Shown piece after piece: positions 1 to 4,909 of a stretch of DNA of 5,897 nt (its first letter is position 1; the number at the start of each line of letters is the position of its first letter). The translations under genes were made by a program, and so were the position numbers. Origin of the DNA: Pseudomonadota bacterium (GTDB lineage: Bacteria; Desulfobacterota; Anaeroferrophillalia; Anaeroferrophillales; Anaeroferrophillaceae); assembly GCA_011042595.1 (NCBI GenBank), contig DQWO01000194.1, forward strand, positions 1 through 5,897, written 5' to 3'. Under the pieces are notes generated by a model, which was given only the letters and a program-made list of their open reading frames with translations, searched no databases and had not been told where the DNA came from.

Positions 1-1679
1 GCATCACTGCAATCAATATCCAGGATCACCGGAGCCGAAAAATTCCGCAGGCAGGAAAGCACCGGCTCCCGGGACAGATTGATAAACTGAAAGGAAGATT
101 CGGCTGCGGTACATTCCAGTACCAGGGAATCACCAACCGCGGGTTCCGATTCACCGGCCAGTTGCAAAGGCAGCGACTGCCCTTTACGATCCAGCAGGCC
201 AACCACCACCGGAATCAGAAAAGGTTCTTTCTTTTCCTGTCCCGGGGTGGGAGGGCAGAATTGCCGCAGATTGACAGTGAAAGTTTTATCCTCAGAATCG
301 TAGTCAGTTCGCACCCGCAGCTCCGGGGTCCCCGCCTGGCTGTACCAACGGCAAAACTGAGAAAAATCCCGGCCGCTGACCTCGGCCATGGCGGCGACAA
401 AATCCTCGATTGTGGCCGCCTGGCCATCATGGCGTTCAAGATAGAGGCGCAGGCCGCGGCGGAAAAATTCAGGGCCGATGAGGGTCTGAATCATACGGAT
501 GACTTCGGCTCCCTTATTGTACACCGTCACCGTGTAAAAATTATTAATTTCGACGTAGGAATCCGGACGAACCGGGTGGGCCAGCGGACCACGGTCCTCG
601 GGAAACTGAGCGTTGCGCAAAATCCGCACATCTTCAATCCTTTTCACTGCCCGGCCGATCACCGAGGCGGAAAATTCCTGGTCCCGGAAAACCGTCAATC
701 CCTCCTTGAGACTCAACTGAAACCAATCCCGGCAGGTCACCCGGTCGCCGGTCCAGTTATGAAAATATTCATGGGCGATCACCCCTTCAATAGCCTGGAA
801 ATCAGCATCGGTGGCCGTCTCCGGCTCGGCAAGAACATACTTTGAATTAAAGATATTCAGGCCCTTATTTTCCATCGCCCCCATGTTGAAATCATCCACG
901 GCAACGATCATGTAGCGGTCCAGATCATACTCAAGGCCATAGGTTTCCTCATCCCAGCGCATGGCCTTCTCCAGCGACCGCATGGCGTGGGCACATTTAT
1001 GGCAATTGCGGGCTTCCACGTAAATATGAAGGGAAACATTTCTGCCGGACATGGTGGTAAAATTGTCACGTATTTCCACCAGGTCGCCGGCCACCAGGGC
1101 AAAGAGGTAGCAGGGCTTCTTAAAAGGATCTTCCCAGGTGGCAAAATGACGACCGTCTGCAAGTTCTCCGTGATCGATCAGGTTGCCGTTAGAAAGCAAG
1201 ATCGGATAGCGGCGGTCGGCGCGAATGGTGGTCCGAAACCGGGACAAAACATCGGGGCGATCAAGATAATAGGTGATTTTGCGAAAGCCCTCGGCCTCAC
1301 ATTGAGTACAGAAATTACCGCTGGAAAGATAGAGCCCTTCCAAGGCGGTATTGGCCCGGGGGTTAATGCGGGTTACAATCTGCAAGTCAAAAACATCCGG
1401 CACCAATGCGATGGTCAGGGATTCTTCATCCACCTGGTAATCAGCGGGAGACAAGGCTCGGCCATCGAGGGATGCCGACTCCAATTTCAGCTGCCGGCCG
1501 TCCAGGACCAGGGGGGCTGAAGATTGATTGGAATTTGGATTCCGGCGGATCACCATTTTGGCGGTCACCACGGTATTCTCTTCGGCCAGATCAAAAGTCA
1601 AATCCACCTGGTCAATGATGAAAGCCGGTGGCTGGTAATCCTGCCGGTATTTGACTTCCGGTTTATTGTTTATCGTCAT
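1..1679 (-). CDS. pepN: Aminopeptidase N, M1 zinc metallopeptidase (partial, C-terminus outside window)
   Basis: This is a cytosolic zinc aminopeptidase that removes N-terminal residues from peptides during the last steps of protein turnover. The frame is open from the ATG at 1679 to the left edge, giving 559 codons of a protein that is about 870 residues in E. coli, so roughly the C-terminal third (helical domain) is missing. The N-terminal beta domain carries the substrate-anchoring CTQCEAEGF segment (Gln127, Glu129). The catalytic domain has GAMEN at 267-271, the zinc motif HEYFH at 303-307 with the third ligand Glu326 in SLKEGLTVFRDQEF, and the transition-state Tyr387 in TVYNKGAEVIRM. All of these sit six residues later than in E. 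coli PepN as I remember it. YRQDY...LTFDL near the N-terminus also matches that family, which supports the start. A GGAGG lies 9 nt upstream. No frameshift or missing catalytic residue is visible. It is separated from the upstream operon by 247 nt containing a repeat element. Confidence 0.97.
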   Translation of the reverse strand, partial: MTINNKPEVKYRQDYQPPAFIIDQVDLTFDLAEENTVVTAKMVIRRNPNSNQSSAPLVLDGRQLKLESASLDGRALSPADYQVDEESLTIALVPDVFDLQIVTRINPRANTALEGLYLSSGNFCTQCEAEGFRKITYYLDRPDVLSRFRTTIRADRRYPILLSNGNLIDHGELADGRHFATWEDPFKKPCYLFALVAGDLVEIRDNFTTMSGRNVSLHIYVEARNCHKCAHAMRSLEKAMRWDEETYGLEYDLDRYMIVAVDDFNMGAMENKGLNIFNSKYVLAEPETATDADFQAIEGVIAHEYFHNWTGDRVTCRDWFQLSLKEGLTVFRDQEFSASVIGRAVKRIEDVRILRNAQFPEDRGPLAHPVRPDSYVEINNFYTVTVYNKGAEVIRMIQTLIGPEFFRRGLRLYLERHDGQAATIEDFVAAMAEVSGRDFSQFCRWYSQAGTPELRVRTDYDSEDKTFTVNLRQFCPPTPGQEKKEPFLIPVVVGLLDRKGQSLPLQLAGESEPAVGDSLVLECTAAESSFQFINLSREPVLSCLRNFSAPVILDIDCSD

Positions 1680-1688
1680 GGTTGTTGA

Positions 1689-1693
1689 CCTCC
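1689..1693 (-). promoter_or_regulatory. Shine-Dalgarno site of pepN
   Basis: GGAGG on the minus strand, 9 nt before the ATG at 1679. It confirms the start and shows that pepN has its own translation initiation signal and does not depend on coupling to the upstream operon. I could not find a convincing -35/-10 promoter pair between this site and the repeat element. Confidence 0.75.
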
Positions 1694-1771
1694 GACTAAA
1701 CTTTCTGAGTTATGAAAAAACAGCTGAAAAAATCTTAATATCAGGATATTTCGGCATGGCTTTCGCTCATT

Positions 1772-1799
1772 CTCGCTGCACATCGTGTACAGCTCCGAG
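1772..1799 (-). repeat. Hairpin B inside the intergenic element
   Basis: On the minus strand, GCTGTACA (1793-1786) pairs with TGTGCAGC (1782-1775) around a CGA loop. Seven pairs are Watson-Crick and one is G-U. Three more pairs (CTC/GAG, 1797-1799 with 1772-1774) continue the stem across a 3-nt bulge at 1794-1796. The imperfect position is a G-U wobble in minus-strand RNA but a C-A mismatch in plus-strand RNA. This mildly favours a structured transcript in the same direction as the surrounding genes. The loop is identical to that of hairpin A. Confidence 0.65.
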
Positions 1800-1804
1800 G
1801 TGTT

Positions 1805-1839
1805 CGCCGCGAATCACCATCGTGGTGATTCGTTCGGCG
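1805..1839. repeat. Hairpin A inside the intergenic element
   Basis: A perfect 10-bp inverted repeat, CGAATCACCA (1810-1819) and TGGTGATTCG (1823-1832), is separated by 3 nt (TCG on plus, CGA on minus). The stem continues with CGCCG (1805-1809) pairing to CGGCG (1835-1839) across a 2-nt bulge (1833-1834). The result is a 15-bp GC-containing stem, stable on either strand. No T-run follows directly on the minus strand, so it is not a canonical intrinsic terminator by itself. Confidence 0.8.
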
Positions 1840-1926
1840 TCCAATGCCGCTACAACCCAAGCCCAAACATCCTGATAACGTATTCTGGTAACACAAGTCA
1901 GAAAGTTGAGCTCCAATAAATAGGTA

Positions 1927-3060
1927 TTATGTCCCCACATTTATCAGCTGGGCCGCGCCCAGAGACACCAGGCTCATGGCCGCGCCGGCAATGAAGACCA
2001 GACGGTAGTCAACCATCCAGATGAGTCCGCCGAGGGCCGGCAGCACCACGGCGGCCAGGTGATTAATGGTGAAACCCACCGCCATGCTGGGGGCGATATC
2101 CCGAGGCGCGCCGATTTTCTGAAAATAGGTGCGGATGGCAATGGCAAAATTGAAGAAAACATGATCCAGGATATAGAGCCCGGCAGCCAGCAGCTTACTG
2201 TGCACCAGGGCGTAGCCGATAAAAACCAGCACCAGGCTACCATATTCAAGCGAAAGCACCTTCCTTTCGCCAAACCTGATGATGGCCCTGGCAATCAGGG
2301 GACTGAGGTAGAAATTTATGACATTGTTGATCAGGAAAAGAATCGCTATTTCTCCCAGAGAAAAATGAAAGATTTTCACCAGCAGAAAAACCGCAAAAGC
2401 AATGAAAATCTGCCGTCGAGCTCCGGCCATAAAGGTCAAAAAATAAAAAAGCCAGTATTTCTGCCGCAAGATCATCTTTTTATGCTGGAGTGGCAGGCTT
2501 TCATCCACCGGCTTCCGGGAAAATCCCCAGACACCCACCGCAACCAGCAAAACACCGATCAACAGGTAAAGCTGTTTATAGCTGAGAAAGGGCTGGGCAA
2601 GATAAATAAAAACCCCGACGGCAATATTGGCCAGGGCGGCATAGCGACGTTGGCGGCCGAATACCAGGGGGGATTTGGTTTTATCAAAATACTGCAGGGT
2701 CAGAGACTGGTTGGTGGTTTCATAATAATGAAACCCGGAACTCATAATCAGGGTGGTGATGATAATACCGCTGTAAGTCGGCAGGCAGCCGGTAAGCGCA
2801 ACCCCCAGCCCCAGGAAAAGAATTGAAAGGGCCGACAGGTGATGTTCTTTAATAATCAGGATAAAATAGACGGTAAGCAGGGCCAGGAAACCGGGAATTT
2901 CCCGTACCGACTGGATGATTCCCACCTGGGCGCCGTTCAGGCCGACGGTTTCCACCGCAAAGTTATTAAATAACGTCCGCCAGGCCTGCAATCCCACCGC
3001 CGAGGCAATAGTCAAAACAATCAGGTAACGGTACATGGGATTGACAGAGACAGTTTTCAT
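1927..3060 (-). CDS. MFS family transporter, substrate unknown
   Basis: The product is a 377-residue integral inner-membrane protein of the major facilitator type, about the usual length for a compact 12-helix carrier. Hydrophobic segments run through its whole length, starting near residue 11 (YRYLIVLTIASAVGLQAW) and ending with VFIAGAAMSLVSLGAAQLI. A basic linker, SRKPVDESLPLQHKKMILRQ, at about 181-200 separates two halves. Features that look conserved are SVREIPGFLAL (51-61), GFHYYETTNQSL (109-120), the cytoplasmic GRQRRY at 135-140, and DIAPSMAVGFTINHLAA (321-337). I recall similar motifs in MFS proteins of anaerobic Desulfobacterota, but I cannot assign a substrate. The ATG overlaps the stop of the EamA transporter gene (ATGA, 3057-3060), so translation is probably coupled. 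Only a weak GGGATGAG precedes it. It is the last gene of the apparent operon, and a structured repeat follows its stop. Confidence 0.92.
   Translation of the reverse strand: MKTVSVNPMYRYLIVLTIASAVGLQAWRTLFNNFAVETVGLNGAQVGIIQSVREIPGFLALLTVYFILIIKEHHLSALSILFLGLGVALTGCLPTYSGIIITTLIMSSGFHYYETTNQSLTLQYFDKTKSPLVFGRQRRYAALANIAVGVFIYLAQPFLSYKQLYLLIGVLLVAVGVWGFSRKPVDESLPLQHKKMILRQKYWLFYFLTFMAGARRQIFIAFAVFLLVKIFHFSLGEIAILFLINNVINFYLSPLIARAIIRFGERKVLSLEYGSLVLVFIGYALVHSKLLAAGLYILDHVFFNFAIAIRTYFQKIGAPRDIAPSMAVGFTINHLAAVVLPALGGLIWMVDYRLVFIAGAAMSLVSLGAAQLINVGT
3057..3060 (-). promoter_or_regulatory. ATGA start/stop overlap coupling the two transporters
   Basis: The TGA ending the EamA gene (3059-3057) overlaps the ATG of the MFS gene (3060-3058) by four bases in total. 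This is the classic arrangement for termination-reinitiation, and it means the two transporters are made from one mRNA, probably in linked amounts. Confidence 0.85.
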
Positions 3061-3977
3061 CTCATCCCATTTTTACCGGAAACCGGTACACCACGAATTC
3101 CCGATCGTGACGACAGGATAATACCCAGGGAGACAAAGACAACCCCAACAAAGTGGTACATGTAAAGTTTTTCATGCAGGAAGATGATGGCCAGGATAGC
3201 ACTGAATACCGGCATGAAATGAATAAAAAGGCCGGCTTTGTTCGCCCCGATTTGCACAACCCCATGATTCCAGGCAATAAAGGCAATGACGGAAGCAAAA
3301 AGCGCCACGTAAAGGATAGCAGTGATATTGATTTTATTGAGGGGAAAACCGCCGACAGTAACAAGTTCATGAAGATAAAAAGGCAGAAGCATCAATATCC
3401 CCAGCAGGGAAATAATGACCAGATAATCAACCGGCGGAATTTCATGCGGTCGCCGATGGTAAAAAGCGGTATAGAGTGACCAGAAAAACGCCGCGGTCAA
3501 CACCAGCAGATCACCGACGGAAAAATCAAGGGCCAGGATATGGGCCAAATTCCCATGGGCGATAACCACCAGGGCCCCCACCATAGACACGGCCGTACCC
3601 AGCGCCTGCCGGCCGGTCAACGGGGTTTTGAAAAATAGGTAGGAAAGCGTGGGCACCAACAGGGGAACCGTAGAAATCATCAGGGCGGCATTTATGGCAG
3701 TGGTTGAATGCAGGGCGGTATAAACCAGGCTGTTAAATCCGGCAACCCCGGTCGCTGCCAACATTATGGTCAAAGGCAGATGCCGGCGGACAATCCGCCG
3801 ATATTGCCATACCTTTAAACCGCTGAAAGGCAGCAGAAAAACCAGCGCGATAGTCCAACGCCAGAAATTGAAAGCCAGGGGCGGAATATCATTATTGAGA
3901 GCCCGGCCAACGACAAAATTAGCGCCCCAGCATAAAGCGGCCAGGATCAAACATAAAAATGGAAAAAGTCTTTTCAA
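3057..3977 (-). CDS. EamA/DMT-family transporter (ten-helix, two EamA repeats)
   Basis: The product is a 306-residue inner-membrane protein of the drug/metabolite transporter superfamily, which mostly contains exporters of amino acids, metabolites or drugs. The two tandem EamA repeats occupy about residues 8-139 and 155-289, with five helices each, the normal length and layout. The first helix has the family signature ALCWGANFVVGR (14-25). The first repeat ends with the LSYLFFKTPLTGRQALGTAV region (111-130), where the usual Glu before the last helix is replaced by Lys/Thr. The second repeat keeps it in IIFLHEKLYMYHFVGVVFV (Glu269). A basic tail ends the protein. The ATG at 3977 is preceded by AGGTG about 8 nt upstream. 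It starts 30 nt after the DUF2797 stop and overlaps the MFS start, so it is an inner gene of the operon. The substrate cannot be inferred; export of a small metabolite is the family expectation. Confidence 0.94.
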   Translation of the reverse strand: MKRLFPFLCLILAALCWGANFVVGRALNNDIPPLAFNFWRWTIALVFLLPFSGLKVWQYRRIVRRHLPLTIMLAATGVAGFNSLVYTALHSTTAINAALMISTVPLLVPTLSYLFFKTPLTGRQALGTAVSMVGALVVIAHGNLAHILALDFSVGDLLVLTAAFFWSLYTAFYHRRPHEIPPVDYLVIISLLGILMLLPFYLHELVTVGGFPLNKINITAILYVALFASVIAFIAWNHGVVQIGANKAGLFIHFMPVFSAILAIIFLHEKLYMYHFVGVVFVSLGIILSSRSGIRGVPVSGKNGMR

Positions 3978-4007
3978 TGCAAAGACACCTAATAATAAAG
4001 CTTCAGC

Positions 4008-4838
4008 CTATTCGCCAACCGTCAGCTCAACAAAATAACCACCGTACTTGCGGACGTTGAGCACTCCGCCGGCGAAAATCAGGTACTGACCCTTGATTCC
4101 CAGCAGTACATCACTGATTTCCGGGGTTTTGTCAAGATTATAGGCACTTATCTTCTCAGGATAGGAAGAAACAGGGTAGGTAATCTCTACTGGATTTGCT
4201 CCATCCATGAAGGTAACTGAATCCTCACCAAAAAGTTTCCGCAAATCAGCAATATCAACGGCAAAACGTTCATGCAGTGTTTTGGCAATCGCCGGCAAAT
4301 CAACGATCTCCGGAGCACCACAAAGCATGCGTCGCCAGTCAGTACGGTCACTCAATTCGTTTTTCAGCCGCACCTCCAGCAGACCGGATATCAGGCGCTC
4401 CTTTACCCGGTAGAGGGGCAGAGCCTGAACTGCCCCCTGGTCAATCCAGCGGGTGGGAACCTGGGAAAGCCGGGTAATTCCAACTTTCACTCCGGAGGTG
4501 TTGGCTAGGTAGACATAATGGTCCTGCAGGCAGTGGGCTTCACCCCAGAGTGGCTCCCGGCAGGTACCGGCGGCATAATGACACTTTTCCGGTTTCACCA
4601 TGCAGATATCACAGACTGCCAGTTTCCGCACACAGGGAAAGCAGTACCCCTGCTGAAAACTTTTCTTAATCAGCCGTCCGCAGGCAATACAGTTTATCCG
4701 GCCAGTGAAATTGAGGCTCAACGGTTGGCCGATATACTGATTCAAGGGGACCGATATCGTCCCTACCGGAAGCCGGTAGGAGGCCGGGTTATCAAGTCTG
4801 TTGACCATTTTGGCCAGGTTTCCGGAAATCAGGCTCAT
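4008..4838 (-). CDS. DUF2797 family protein with Cys-rich N-terminal half and GIY-YIG-like core
   Basis: I recognise this 276-residue protein as DUF2797, a family with no established function. The N-terminal half has a zinc-ribbon-like cluster, CIAC (Cys50, Cys53) and CFPC (Cys66, Cys69). It is followed by CDIC (Cys76, Cys79), Cys86-His87, Cys93 and Cys103, enough for two metal sites. Next comes YVYLANTSGVKVGITR (108-123), then R130 and DQGA (133-136), then a helix with Glu155 in ISGLLEVRLKNEL. The order resembles the GIY-YIG nuclease fold in its T5orf172-like variants (VYL ... KIG ... R ... E); this resemblance is my inference. The C-terminal part is beta-rich and includes GIKGQYLIFAGGVLNVRKYG. 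There is no signal peptide or membrane segment, so it is probably cytosolic. The start is fixed by AAGGAGG 7 nt upstream. The stop lies 30 nt before the EamA start and a 22-codon frame ends 2 nt before its ATG, which fits operon membership. Confidence 0.88.
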   Translation of the reverse strand: MSLISGNLAKMVNRLDNPASYRLPVGTISVPLNQYIGQPLSLNFTGRINCIACGRLIKKSFQQGYCFPCVRKLAVCDICMVKPEKCHYAAGTCREPLWGEAHCLQDHYVYLANTSGVKVGITRLSQVPTRWIDQGAVQALPLYRVKERLISGLLEVRLKNELSDRTDWRRMLCGAPEIVDLPAIAKTLHERFAVDIADLRKLFGEDSVTFMDGANPVEITYPVSSYPEKISAYNLDKTPEISDVLLGIKGQYLIFAGGVLNVRKYGGYFVELTVGE

Positions 4839-4840
4839 AT

Positions 4841-4909
4841 TCAGGCCTCCTTAAAGTAGTAAAACTGTTTCAACCATTCATCCATAGCAAAAACATTATC
4901 CTCATTCAT
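4841..4909 (-). CDS. Possible 22-residue small protein or coupling peptide
   Basis: A short frame begins with an ATG that shares one base with the ATP-grasp stop codon (TGATG, 4911-4907). It ends with TGA just 2 nt before the ATG of the DUF2797 gene, so it fills the gap exactly. The predicted peptide starts MNEDNVFAMDEW and ends in KQFYYFKEA. It is acidic and unusually aromatic (six Phe/Tyr/Trp in 22). A GGAG is present only 2 nt before the start, which is too close for efficient independent initiation, so reinitiation after the ATP-grasp gene would be the likely route. I recognise no family. It may be a genuine small protein, a translational-coupling device, a remnant of a longer C-terminus, or chance. 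Confidence 0.35.
   Translation of the reverse strand: MNEDNVFAMDEWLKQFYYFKEA
4846..4852 (-). promoter_or_regulatory. Strong Shine-Dalgarno site of the DUF2797 gene
   Basis: AAGGAGG lies 7 nt before the ATG at 4838 and is a near-perfect anti-16S match. It decides the start of the DUF2797 gene. It is also read as Lys-Glu codons near the end of the small upstream frame, so translation of that frame would cross this ribosome binding site. Confidence 0.85.

Larger units (their letters stand above)
1739..1877. repeat. 139-bp MITE-like element with terminal inverted repeats and two internal hairpins
   Basis: The ends at 1739-1762 and 1854-1877 are inverted repeats matching at 20 of 24 positions. 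The outermost 9 bp are perfect (TATCAGGAT / ATCCTGATA), and the outer TA on each side could be a duplicated TA target, as with IS630/Tc1-type elements. The interior carries two hairpins (1805-1839 and 1772-1799) with identical CGA loops on the minus strand, plus an alternative pairing CGGCAT (1752-1757) / ATGCCG (1844-1849). No plausible gene lies within it. It sits between the MFS stop codon and pepN. The structure is seen directly; mobility and multiple genomic copies are inferred. It could instead be a REP-like repeat or a structured 3' end of the upstream transcript. Confidence 0.6.
1699..1907. repeat. Outer 10-bp inverted repeats flanking the element
   Basis: AACTTTCTGA at 1699-1708 and its exact reverse complement TCAGAAAGTT at 1898-1907 lie on either side of the 139-bp element. 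Their midpoint (1803) almost coincides with the element's midpoint (1808). They may be part of a larger ancestral palindrome, or pair to bring the ends together, or be coincidental. Confidence 0.45.

Noticed and set aside
162..1520. Long plus-strand open frames at 162-845 and 987-1520
   Set aside because: They lie antisense to pepN, whose minus-strand frame is unbroken and carries every M1 catalytic motif. Their translations are low-complexity Arg/Pro/Gly-rich sequences with no recognisable domain.
1805..1839. Hairpin A as a canonical Rho-independent terminator
   Set aside because: The stem is strong, but on the minus strand it is followed by AACACCTCGG and not a T-run, and on the plus strand there is no T-tract or gene to terminate.
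1741..1849. CRISPR-like array or riboswitch in the intergenic region
   Set aside because: There are no direct repeats with regular spacers, and no riboswitch class that I recognise. The structure is better explained by inverted repeats.
1651..1875. 74-codon plus-strand frame across the intergenic region
   Set aside because: It begins inside antisense pepN and runs through the inverted-repeat element, and its composition follows the repeat. There is no convincing Shine-Dalgarno sequence or protein similarity.
1680..1926. A sigma-70 promoter for pepN
   Set aside because: Several AT-rich hexamers exist on the minus strand, but no -35/-10 pair with good matches and 16-18 nt spacing stood out, so I do not report one.
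2059..2826. 255-codon plus-strand open frame
   Set aside because: It is antisense to the MFS gene. The very hydrophilic, Gln/Lys/Asn-rich translation is what the complement of a hydrophobic membrane protein gives, and no clear ribosome binding site or family match is visible.
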